From IMG/VR virus record IMGVR_UViG_3300021471_000026, positions 1-22,419 of that record: a stretch of 22,419 nt of DNA. The stretch is one strand, 5' to 3'. Every line of letters begins with the position of its first letter. Positions within the stretch are counted from its first letter, which is position 1. Under the pieces are notes generated by a model. It was not told where the DNA came from and did no database searches. It saw only the letters and a list, made by a program, of their open reading frames with translations. This DNA comes from a virus. The position numbers were made by a program, and so were the translations under genes. Shown here one piece after another: positions 5,637 through 12,221 of the stretch.

Positions 5637-6066
5637 TAGGTTTTACCTATGCTAAAAGGACGAAGACGGGTTGTGGGTTGGAGGGAAGCAGACTTTTTTG
5701 GGAGAGTTTACTGCGTAGCGGTGGCTCTCCTATCTGAAGACTGAACCTCTGTAAGGGGGTGTAAGCCTTCAGCAGAGTTCGCTTGAGGCGAACAAGGTTT
5801 CGGGGAGAAAGTGCGGGGCAGGAGCCTTCTCCCCTGTGGGTAGATGGGAGCCATATAAACCCATCCAAGAAGAGGACGGAAGGTCGCCACCTGCCCTGGA
5901 GTTTTTAGGGAGCGGTAAGTCCTGTGGTAAAGGGGTCTGCGGAATGCGGGAAATAAAGCCCTCACAGGGTCGCTCCCTCTCATGGAGGGGTTTGGGTTGT
6001 CGGAATGACAATCCTCTCCCTCCGCCATTACAAATAAAAATGCCCGCCATTTGTGCGGGCTTTTTG
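5637..6066 (+). ncRNA. Large GC-rich structured non-coding RNA, possibly GOLLD/ROOL-like class
   Basis: About 430 bases with no credible gene, 57-58% GC in two lines counted against about 33-42% in nearby genes. Helices found by eye: 5637-5641/5645-5649; 5701-5706/5725-5730; 5734-5739/5767-5772; 5777-5782/5788-5793; 5802-5809/5827-5834; 5843-5848/5858-5863 region; 5908-5914/5971-5977 enclosing 5921-5926/5963-5968, 5931-5934/5959-5962 and 5937-5940/5946-5949; 5984-5989/6018-6023 enclosing 5994-6001/6007-6014. GGGCAGG at 5816-5822, inside a hairpin loop, can pair with 5890-5896, a pseudoknot. A long-range alternative pairs 5680-5686 with 6017-6023. Several pairs are G.U on the + strand only, and the terminator is at the + strand 3' end, so the RNA reads rightward. 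The 5' end is uncertain; no good promoter was seen. Family membership is inference. Confidence 0.7.
6036..6066 (+). terminator. Bidirectional intrinsic terminator
   Basis: GCCCGC (6042-6047), loop CATTTGT, GCGGGC (6055-6060), then TTTTT (6061-6065) on the + strand. On the other strand the same hairpin is followed by ATTTTTATTT, so it also ends the late operon arriving from the right. It separates the two convergent transcription blocks and defines the 3' end of the structured RNA. Confidence 0.9.
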
Positions 6067-6080
6067 TATTTTATACGACA

Positions 6081-6114
6081 GTATCATATACAATTTTCCA
6101 AATTTGTATGATAC
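6081..6114. repeat. 34-bp inverted repeat, lox-like geometry
   Basis: Arms GTATCATATACAA (6081-6093) and ATTTGTATGATAC (6102-6114) flank the eight-base centre TTTTCCAA. The outer eight bases are perfectly inverted and ten of thirteen arm positions match. The 13-8-13 geometry is that of tyrosine-recombinase sites such as loxP; a dif-like or attachment site, or a plain operator, are alternatives. It stands in the convergent intergenic gap. No recombinase gene is in the window. Confidence 0.35.
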
Positions 6115-6152
6115 CATTAGTCAATTTTGGGACAATTTTGTCAGTTAGATGC

Positions 6153-6173
6153 ACATATTTTATTAAAATATGT
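6153..6173. repeat. AT-rich palindrome between late operon end and terminator
   Basis: ACATATTTT and AAAATATGT are perfect nine-base arms around ATT. It lies about 12 bases past the stop of the last late gene. Hairpin stability is low (seven of nine pairs are A-T), so an mRNA 3'-end or protein-binding role is more plausible than termination. Just to its left CAATTTTG occurs twice (6122-6129 and 6133-6140). Confidence 0.4.
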
Positions 6174-6184
6174 TTATTTGTTCT

Positions 6185-6358
6185 TTAGTCATCTCTTATT
6201 CCTGTAACAGCTTCTAAAGATAATCTTAGAGCTCCTTCTGTTTCTTCTTCAAGTTCTTTTAATTCCTTATCTGTAAGCTTTTTTAATTTCTTTCTTTTCT
6301 CTCTAAATTCTTCTATAATCTTTTTTAATTTTTTAAGTTGCTCTTTAGTAAAATTCAT
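6185..6358 (-). CDS. 57-residue charged helical protein, last gene of late operon
   Basis: Read on the minus strand, ATG at 6358-6356 follows the holin stop by one base (TGA-A-ATG), with AAAGG about seven bases upstream. The frame runs 57 codons to TAA at 6187-6185. The protein begins MNFTKEQLKKLKKIIEEF and is almost wholly charged helix with heptad-like spacing (KRKKLKKLTDKELKELEEET). The stop-start spacing, the ribosome binding site and the codon pattern support a real gene. Position right after the holin suggests a lysis-associated or late regulatory role, but the sequence matches nothing I recognise. Confidence 0.6.
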   Translation of the reverse strand: MNFTKEQLKKLKKIIEEFREKRKKLKKLTDKELKELEEETEGALRLSLEAVTGIRDD

Positions 6359-6359
6359 T

Positions 6360-6653
6360 TCATACCTTTGACTTCAATTTAGTAGCCTTATAGACATAAT
6401 CATAAAACTTTGCGAAACTTGAACTTATAACACCTGTGATCAAAATGGAACTCAAATCAGGAATATCCCATGCAAGCTGATATTTTATACTTTGGTGAAG
6501 CGTTAAAACTGAAAACAATATCCCGAACCCGATTGCGAACAAGAGAACCCAGCCACCTTTCAGGCTCCACATCTTTTTTACCAACTCTGTAAGGATTTCC
6601 ACAAAAAAACCAGCAATAATGAAGTATGACAAGTCAAGAGTTATCTCATTCAT
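6360..6653 (-). CDS. Holin
   Basis: 97 residues with three hydrophobic segments: about residues 9-26 (SYFIIAGFFVEILTELV), 33-52 (GGWVLLFAIGFGILFSVLTL) and 68-88 (LSSILITGVISSSFAKFYDY), and a basic C-terminus (KATKLKSKV). Size, three TM helices, charged tail and place in the endolysin cluster fit a class I-type holin, which makes membrane holes and releases the endolysin at a set time. ATG at 6653 overlaps the previous gene by eight bases. The exact holin family is not recognised. Confidence 0.75.
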   Translation of the reverse strand: MNEITLDLSYFIIAGFFVEILTELVKKMWSLKGGWVLLFAIGFGILFSVLTLHQSIKYQLAWDIPDLSSILITGVISSSFAKFYDYVYKATKLKSKV

Positions 6654-6972
6654 TTTTATCTCCGTTGAGCTTTCCTTTAATAAAAGCTACCTGCTCTATA
6701 ATCTTGACCAAATTATCACTATTATGGTTAACTGCTGTGCCAACTCTTTTCATTGTTTCTCGTAGGTCATTAACACTTAAATCAAGACTTATCAAATCAT
6801 CCGAAAGATTTTCTATTGTATCTGAAATCTTCTGCATGGTTTTAACATACTCTCTATAGGTTTCTATGATTTTTGGAGTATATTTAATAAGTAAAAAAAG
6901 GAACACACCGATTATTACCAGAGATACACCATATTTATCCATAATAGTGAGGAAATGTTCTAACCCGTTCAT
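6646..6972 (-). CDS. TM plus coiled-coil lysis-region protein (BhlA/XhlA-like layout)
   Basis: 108 residues. One membrane segment near the N-terminus (about residues 14-31, YGVSLVIIGVFLFLLIKY) is followed by a long coiled coil (TMQKISDTIENLSDDLISLD, then LSVNDLRETMKRVGTA). Start ATG at 6972 lies directly after the endolysin stop, with CGGAGG upstream. Similar layouts occur in BhlA/UviB-type holin-like proteins (N-terminal TM) and XhlA (coiled coil plus TM). It may act with the holin as a second holin or an antiholin; which one cannot be told from sequence. Confidence 0.6.
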   Translation of the reverse strand: MNGLEHFLTIMDKYGVSLVIIGVFLFLLIKYTPKIIETYREYVKTMQKISDTIENLSDDLISLDLSVNDLRETMKRVGTAVNHNSDNLVKIIEQVAFIKGKLNGDKNE

Positions 6973-7641
6973 TTATAAACCTCCGTTTTTTTTAAGTTCA
7001 TTTAATATTGTGTGAGCAAGAGTCTCTGCGAGATTAATTAGAGACACATTGTTCACTTTTTCTATATTCAAAAGAATTGCACACAAGGTTCCCATATCAA
7101 CAGGTTCATCTGGGGTATGATCTGATATAATCCAACCTTTTTCTTTTGCTTTGTTGACTGCATCAATTTTCCATTGAGGTATTCCCATAGATTCAACCTC
7201 CTTTCTTATTTGTGGGAGCATTTGATAAAGATAATCTCCAGGGCATTCTGTCCAATCATCTCCCACATCTCTATGACCTAAAATGTTCTTGACTGGAATT
7301 TTATATTTTTTGGTAAGTTTTTTAAGTAGAGCTATTAAACTCCTTATCTGTGCTTCTGTGGGTTTTCTTTTTGATAAATTTCCCCACAAACATAGAGAGA
7401 CAGAGGTATCGTTTACCTCATTGTTGTTAGCATGCCAGACCACTACATCTTCGGGGTTTCCTTTTAATATTTCTCCATTAGTAAGGATCACATAGTGATA
7501 GTGGTATTCAGGATATTTCTGGAAGTGGTTTTTGACTGCTTTTTTCTGCCAGAGAACACTATCATAATAAGCATCTACACCAAAATTATGAACAATAATA
7601 TCAAGGGTTTTTTCTCTTTTAACTCCATAAGGAAGTGCCAT
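6973..7641 (-). CDS. Endolysin: N-acetylmuramoyl-L-alanine amidase (Amidase_2/PGRP)
   Basis: 222 residues; ATG at 7641 with GGAGAT upstream. Residues 10-150 are an Amidase_2 domain: zinc ligands H18 (IIVHNF), H123 (LGHRDVGDDWTECPGDYLY) and C133 correspond to the H/H/C set of T7 lysozyme; HYHYVI (47-52) and VVWHANNN (68-74) are family landmarks. The enzyme cuts the amide bond between MurNAc and L-Ala. The C-terminal 65 residues (from WKIDAVNKAKEKGWI) form a small helical domain, likely cell-wall binding. There is no signal peptide, so export depends on the holin next door. Confidence 0.93.
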   Translation of the reverse strand: MALPYGVKREKTLDIIVHNFGVDAYYDSVLWQKKAVKNHFQKYPEYHYHYVILTNGEILKGNPEDVVVWHANNNEVNDTSVSLCLWGNLSKRKPTEAQIRSLIALLKKLTKKYKIPVKNILGHRDVGDDWTECPGDYLYQMLPQIRKEVESMGIPQWKIDAVNKAKEKGWIISDHTPDEPVDMGTLCAILLNIEKVNNVSLINLAETLAHTILNELKKNGGL

Positions 7642-7644
7642 TCT

Positions 7645-8208
7645 TTATCTCCAAAAAGCCTCGCAAGTTCCTATACCATATCTCTTGCCATAAACTGTTG
7701 ATAATCCGTTACTGTTTTTGATTGACCATCTTACTTTGATAATGTTTGTAGTATCATCAAATATAGTAGGTGAAAGAATGAAATAATCTTGATGTGTGCT
7801 ATAAGAACTTGAAGTAGTAGAGTATGTAGTGAGTGTAGTCCAACTTGAAGGAGACGACCCAAAACCTACTTCCCATTTTCCATAACAGGTGTGAGTTCCG
7901 TCTGATTTTATTTGAAGTCCAAGATTTAGTTTTATGTAATCCCAGCCAGAAGTTGGAGTTTGGTTGAATGTGAATGTTATGGTTTCCTTTACGGAGTAAG
8001 AATCAGAGGTAGTTGCGTATTCGGTAAAAGTATCTCCAGTTCCCCATTTTGTGATAACCTGATGTCCTACAGTTTTATTGTAAATCTTCAGCAAGGCTTC
8101 AAAAAGCGAGTCCCAGCTTCCACTTGAAGGATTTGCATCTCCTATTTTTTCATCTATTGTTAATATTTTTGGAATTAATACAATTCCATCTAAATCTTCA
8201 AAAGCCAT
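7645..8208 (-). CDS. Tail fibre/tail-tip protein, beta-rich
   Basis: 187 residues from ATG at 8208, chosen because GGAGGGC sits just upstream and the stop of the preceding gene overlaps it (TAATG); the longer open frame to 8349 runs into that gene. Residues about 15-45 (ILTIDEKIGDANPSSGSW, then SLFEALLKIY) match the N-terminus of the preceding gene's protein. The rest is a Ser/Thr-rich beta-sandwich-like domain with aromatic strands, typical of receptor-contacting fibre tips. The role is inferred from position between tail genes and lysis genes. Confidence 0.6.
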   Translation of the reverse strand: MAFEDLDGIVLIPKILTIDEKIGDANPSSGSWDSLFEALLKIYNKTVGHQVITKWGTGDTFTEYATTSDSYSVKETITFTFNQTPTSGWDYIKLNLGLQIKSDGTHTCYGKWEVGFGSSPSSWTTLTTYSTTSSSYSTHQDYFILSPTIFDDTTNIIKVRWSIKNSNGLSTVYGKRYGIGTCEAFWR

Positions 8209-8825
8209 TATGCCCTCCTTATATAAAAAGTAATTACACCGCCATCGGTGTGTTCTCTTGCATACGCTGTTGATGAAGCAGGTGGTGGTGAATAATGAGG
8301 TGGACCGGAAGTTATATATGTTCCCTTGGCAGTCCATTGGACATACCATTTTATGTCAACACTTGTAATGGGTGAACTTGGGGTAAATTGTTTCCTTTCT
8401 CCATTAAAAGTCATTTGATCCCACGATGTAGATGTAGTTCCATATTCTCCGAGATCTTCTGTAATTGTATTCCCATTATCAAGATGATATACAATTTCAA
8501 ATTTTACATTAGCTGCTCTATCACTATCAGTTGTATATGCTTCCATATTGAACCACCATACGAGTTTGTCAAGATAACAAGCAAAAGGCATATTAATAGT
8601 ATGTGTTTCTCCGAGAACCCAGTCAACATCAGGAGCTGAATGTGTTGTGGGTGTTTCTCCTACACCCCACAAAGCCTTACCGAAATACTGTGTATCTAAT
8701 TTTTCATTTGCATATACTTTTGCAATAGCATTAAATAATGTTGTCCAGTCCTGCGTAGATGGGTTTGTATTTCCGATTTTTCTGTTAATCTCAATAAGTT
8801 TTTGCAGGGATAAGATTTTATCCAT
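8208..8825 (-). CDS. Tail fibre protein, beta-rich
   Basis: 205 residues; ATG at 8825 overlaps the preceding stop. The N-terminal 36 residues carry a helix module (LIEINRKIGNTNPSTQDW, then TLFNAIAKVY) shared with the next gene's protein. The remainder is beta-rich with a Pro/Ser/Gly segment (GPPHYSPPPASS) before a last strand (HTDGGVITFYIRRA). Likely a virion adhesion protein. No catalytic motif seen. Confidence 0.6.
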   Translation of the reverse strand: MDKILSLQKLIEINRKIGNTNPSTQDWTTLFNAIAKVYANEKLDTQYFGKALWGVGETPTTHSAPDVDWVLGETHTINMPFACYLDKLVWWFNMEAYTTDSDRAANVKFEIVYHLDNGNTITEDLGEYGTTSTSWDQMTFNGERKQFTPSSPITSVDIKWYVQWTAKGTYITSGPPHYSPPPASSTAYAREHTDGGVITFYIRRA

Positions 8826-9331
8826 TACGAGACACTCCTTGTTACTTGAGAGATATTCCCATTTGCATCATAAGTAATTGAAATTGTTACTGTTCTTAAA
8901 TGCCTAAAACTTGCCCTCACAACATCGGAAGAAGTAAGAGCAGATGAAAAAGTAACTTTCCCGTTTGTATAATCTACTGTATAACCAGATGTTTGTAAAG
9001 TTCCATTCACATACACTTCAGCAGTATAAGAAGAATCCCAGGGAGAGTAATTTGATGTGTATTCTGTATAGCTGCCATCTGGGGTTAATTTTTCAAGATA
9101 AAAGTATTCTTTATGTGTTATAGTAATAGAGGAAATATCATCCCCAGAATATGTTATACTTACAGTTTTCTCAATATCTCCCGTTGTTTCTATCTGTGTG
9201 AGATTCCCGTTTGCGTCATAGGTATAAGTGGTGGTTGTGGCTATGTCTCCTCTGTTGGTCTGTATGAGGGCATTAAACCAGTCTTTTATTGCTACATCAC
9301 TTTCTTTTAATCTCTGATATTTTAAAGCCAT
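8825..9331 (-). CDS. Tail protein with YD-repeat-like motifs
   Basis: 168 residues; ATG at 9331 with an AGGAGG-type site upstream. After a short helix (LKESDVAIKDWFNALIQ) it has TYTYDANGNLTQIETTGD around residue 38 and ITYDANGNISQVTRSVS at the C-terminus, both matching the YD-repeat core (YDxxGN/RL) of Rhs and wall-associated proteins. Between them lies a beta domain (EVYVNGTLQTSGYTVDYTNG, then KVTFSSALTSSD) of a type common in phage tail proteins. Probably a fibre or tip component; two YD units are too few for an Rhs cage. Confidence 0.6.
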   Translation of the reverse strand: MALKYQRLKESDVAIKDWFNALIQTNRGDIATTTTYTYDANGNLTQIETTGDIEKTVSITYSGDDISSITITHKEYFYLEKLTPDGSYTEYTSNYSPWDSSYTAEVYVNGTLQTSGYTVDYTNGKVTFSSALTSSDVVRASFRHLRTVTISITYDANGNISQVTRSVS

Positions 9332-9340
9332 TTATTCCTC

Positions 9341-9796
9341 CTAATTACTCAATGTTATTGTATATGTTACAGTCTTAACTTCACTTGAGGATTTGCTTTC
9401 TGTAATATTGACATGTGTCAAGAGGGTTCCGTCTGACAAAATTAAACCTAAATTTCCCCAGTTTCCTACTGCTTCATCCTGTGCGAAGTAGAATGTAAGC
9501 ACGAGTGAAGGAATAGAATAGGAATGAGAAGTAATTAATTGCCTGTAAATCTCATTTTCTATTTCAGTATCAGAAGCTGTAACGGTTGTTGTGCCTGTTC
9601 CTACGCCAAGCCATCTTATATACTCTCCGCTATCTTCTGCCATGTATTTTTTTAAAAGAATTTCCATACCATCTGTGGTAGTTAAATTTTCATATTCATT
9701 TACCCTATCTGGGGGTCTATGTTTCCAATCCCCATTATTTAAATCCCAAGTTTTAATTACAACCTTGCCTTTCAATTTAATTGTTGAGTTGCTCAC
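9341..9796 (-). CDS. Tail fibre/tip protein
   Basis: 151 residues; ATG at 9796, overlapping the tail-hub gene by 20 bases. Beta-rich, with the segment IRWLGVGTGTTTVTASDTEI followed by ENEIYR, a pattern I associate with phage tail-tip proteins (GxGTGxT...sDTxLxxExxR). No enzymatic motif. Likely assembled on the tip together with the neighbouring gene products. Confidence 0.55.
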   Translation of the reverse strand: MSNSTIKLKGKVVIKTWDLNNGDWKHRPPDRVNEYENLTTTDGMEILLKKYMAEDSGEYIRWLGVGTGTTTVTASDTEIENEIYRQLITSHSYSIPSLVLTFYFAQDEAVGNWGNLGLILSDGTLLTHVNITESKSSSEVKTVTYTITLSN

Positions 9797-11924
9797 TTGT
9801 AGCCTCCACTTCTACTAAACCTATATTTTCATCAAAATCTTCTATATAGTAAGGTAATGATGGGGTCTCAATGGTTGCCGAATCTGAAAGTGTTAATGTG
9901 TCTGTAACCGATTTAGTTGTCTGTAATACTTGCGAACCTTCCATCTGGTTGAGTCTTAAATCGTGGGATTCTATTTTATCAAAAATATCCGCCAGAGTTC
10001 TATATAAGTCCCTTTGTGGTCTTTGGAGAATCTGCAATTCATGTTTTGTAGGAGTTATTGTGTGTATTATTTTATCAATCTGTATTGTTCCTGTGTAGTA
10101 TCTTGAGAGGTCAACATCTATGTAATTCCCTGCATATATCATTTTGGAAAGTTGTGTGTCTCTGACAACAATTTTTCCAACCACTTTCGGGTCTTTATGT
10201 GTATCAACAAAAACCTTACCAATGTATTTTAAAGTATTTACATCGGTAACAGAAGGTTGAGTTATTGGTTCTGCTTCTAAAATTCCCCACTTTTCTATAC
10301 TTTCCTGATCTTCGTAAGTATAAACAGGTGTGTAGATAAACTGATACCAGACTTCTATATGATCTGACGAAGACGGTGCTGTTTCAAATATGATTTCTTT
10401 TGTATCTGTGTCAAGAAGATACTCTTTAGTTGAAAAATCATCTTTCCCATAAAATCCGCCCGCAAGTGGTATGCCATTCATTTTAACAAGTAAATTTTCA
10501 AATTCTATATACGATACCTTAAATCTTGTTGTAGAACCATCACCATACCAGTCCTTGTATTGAAGTTCCGATAATGCTTGTCCGCCTTTGACCACAACTT
10601 TGTTGAACAACTGTGAGTAATCGTATTTTGTAAAACCTTCTGCTGCTATAAAATGCTCATCATCTATTGTAACACCAGAATGAGACTGGTTAACAAGGTC
10701 AACAAAATGAACTATTTTATTATCGTCTATCCAGAAATTCCATTGAACCAGACTTGCTACTGTATCTATGCAGTCATAGAGAGTTTGACGGTCAAATGTC
10801 AGATGTAGAACTGTTGTATTGTTGTCTACATATTCAGTTGAAAAATCTGGGGCATATTCTTCCACCAAAGCTTTAACAATCTGACTTGCGGTATAACCAT
10901 CAAATGTTTTTGTAACTCTTATTCTTTTGAATTTATCAAGCCAAGAGAGTGCTTTAAAGGTATATATGTTGTTTAACACATTATGTTTTGGAGTTTTGTC
11001 TGGTGGATAAAAATATCCCGCAAAAAGCAAGTCTGCGTTTGAATACCAGACTTCTATTTCATTTATTGCGTCTGTGTTAATGTAGGATGGTAGTTCTTCA
11101 AGAGATTTTGTCTCAACCACACATTCATCTATCTCATTAAACCTATTATCTGTAATTGTGATAACTCTTACAATATCTCTTGCATCTGTGCCATTTATTT
11201 TAACTAAAATCGGGGTATATTTTTGGAAATCTTCTAAACCAAAATCAGTTTCTCTGGCTTCACTTGCTATAATGGAAAGTCCATAATCACCTTCTCTGTA
11301 TATATTAGGTGTTAATCCAAAGTCTCCTTCTCTTGATTCAGAAGCAGTAACTACATAGGTAATTTCAAGGATAGGGTAACTTCTAGAGTCTGCGCTCGAA
11401 AACCAAATGTATTCATCATCGGTTGGAGCTATGCTGTCTATGTCTTTTCTACTGCGAAGACAGAATTTAGTTTCTCCGCCCTTGTTTATCCAAGAGATTC
11501 CAGTTGAATTTAGTGGTATATCAAGATATGAACCGACAGATGCTGAACTTGTGTTTACAGAACCCCCGTCTCCAGAATAATACCCATAATAGAAATCAGT
11601 ATTATCTGGTGGGTCTTGAGGTCTATTAGGTTGTCCATTCTGTATTACAACATCAAAGTCCGTGTCAGAAGAATCGGTATATACACGCAGAGATAATCTT
11701 GCTGAAGTAATAACCGCACCAACTGGAATAGAAGATGTATCAAAGTAGATATAGGAACGATAAATATAGAAGTATGTTGAGTCGGTATATTGCCCAACTT
11801 TTATATAATTTGAACTACCTATCGTTCCATAAGCACTTGTATCATCATGAACAGCCGAATAAGCGGTATTCCTTTGGTATCCGTAAGCGTCAGATGTAGA
11901 ACCATATATAGTTACCGTTGGCAT
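9777..11924 (-). CDS. Tail hub/tip protein with N-terminal DNRLRE-like beta-sandwich
   Basis: 715 residues; ATG at 11924 overlaps the preceding stop (TAATG), GAGGTG upstream. Residues 1-190 resemble a DNRLRE/CBM96-type beta-sandwich (YIYFDTSSIPVGAVITSARL is the landmark), a fold often involved in surface or carbohydrate binding. Residues about 193-230 have three short repeats (REGDFGL, REGDYGL, RETDFGL). From about 235 to 480 the pattern (VKINGTDARDIVRVITITD, LSWLDKFKRIRVTKTFDGYT, VASLVQWNFWIDDNKIVHF) is that of a baseplate-hub (gpD/gp27-like) domain. Then beta segments and a C-terminal helix/linker. It probably closes the tail tube and carries the fibres. Confidence 0.65.
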   Translation of the reverse strand: MPTVTIYGSTSDAYGYQRNTAYSAVHDDTSAYGTIGSSNYIKVGQYTDSTYFYIYRSYIYFDTSSIPVGAVITSARLSLRVYTDSSDTDFDVVIQNGQPNRPQDPPDNTDFYYGYYSGDGGSVNTSSASVGSYLDIPLNSTGISWINKGGETKFCLRSRKDIDSIAPTDDEYIWFSSADSRSYPILEITYVVTASESREGDFGLTPNIYREGDYGLSIIASEARETDFGLEDFQKYTPILVKINGTDARDIVRVITITDNRFNEIDECVVETKSLEELPSYINTDAINEIEVWYSNADLLFAGYFYPPDKTPKHNVLNNIYTFKALSWLDKFKRIRVTKTFDGYTASQIVKALVEEYAPDFSTEYVDNNTTVLHLTFDRQTLYDCIDTVASLVQWNFWIDDNKIVHFVDLVNQSHSGVTIDDEHFIAAEGFTKYDYSQLFNKVVVKGGQALSELQYKDWYGDGSTTRFKVSYIEFENLLVKMNGIPLAGGFYGKDDFSTKEYLLDTDTKEIIFETAPSSSDHIEVWYQFIYTPVYTYEDQESIEKWGILEAEPITQPSVTDVNTLKYIGKVFVDTHKDPKVVGKIVVRDTQLSKMIYAGNYIDVDLSRYYTGTIQIDKIIHTITPTKHELQILQRPQRDLYRTLADIFDKIESHDLRLNQMEGSQVLQTTKSVTDTLTLSDSATIETPSLPYYIEDFDENIGLVEVEATSEQLNN

Positions 11925-12220
11925 TATTTCACCTCTTTAAAACTCAAGTTCCATATTATTTGCGGTTGTTCGTTTTTTTTGAGAAATACCCACGAAAGTT
12001 TATCATCTCTGAACCATACAATGTGATAGCCAATTATTTCAAATTTCTGCTCTGGATAAACTCTCCATTTTCCTTGTGTCCCGATGTAGAATTTAGCACC
12101 AGAGGGAATCTCAAAAACCCAATCATCTATGTAAATTATTACTTTATCACAAGAAGGAGGGAGGGCATCCAAATTGTCAGCCTCTCCCTCTTGTTCATTG
12201 ACCCAATATTTTATTCTCAT
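11924..12220 (-). CDS. Small tail protein, beta-rich
   Basis: 98 residues; ATG at 12220 lies one base past the stop of the preceding gene. Rich in Trp and Tyr with alternating strands (KVIIYIDDWVFEIPSGAKFY, GYHIVWFRDDKLSWVFL). Not recognised. Position between a tail protein and the hub suggests a tip or adaptor part. Confidence 0.5.
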   Translation of the reverse strand: MRIKYWVNEQEGEADNLDALPPSCDKVIIYIDDWVFEIPSGAKFYIGTQGKWRVYPEQKFEIIGYHIVWFRDDKLSWVFLKKNEQPQIIWNLSFKEVK

Positions 12221-12221
12221 A

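Noticed and set aside
5617-5653. Promoter for the structured RNA (TTGCGT or TTGTAA with TATGCT)
   Set aside because: Spacers of 25 or 20 bases do not fit a sigma-70 promoter; the RNA may be cotranscribed with the upstream operon or use an unrecognised promoter.
5637-6066. RNase P RNA, tmRNA, rRNA fragment or group I/II intron
   Set aside because: I found no conserved RNase P core (GAGGAAAGTC), no tRNA-like end with a tag frame, no rRNA landmark such as the 530 loop, and no group II domain V or group I core I could recognise. A covariance-model search would be needed to exclude distant forms.
5647-6111. Open frames on both strands in the GC-rich region (for example 5708-6028 minus, 5769-6050 minus, 5836-6111 plus)
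   Set aside because: They overlap each other, lack ribosome binding sites, have Pro/Arg/Ser/His-rich composition unlike the neighbouring Lys/Glu-rich proteins, and lie over strong RNA helices, as is usual for spurious frames in structural RNA genes.
8209-8349. Longer N-terminus for the fibre protein ending at 7645
   Set aside because: The extra residues are Cys/Arg/Phe-rich shadow sequence of the upstream gene; ATG 8208 has a good ribosome binding site and a TAATG junction.
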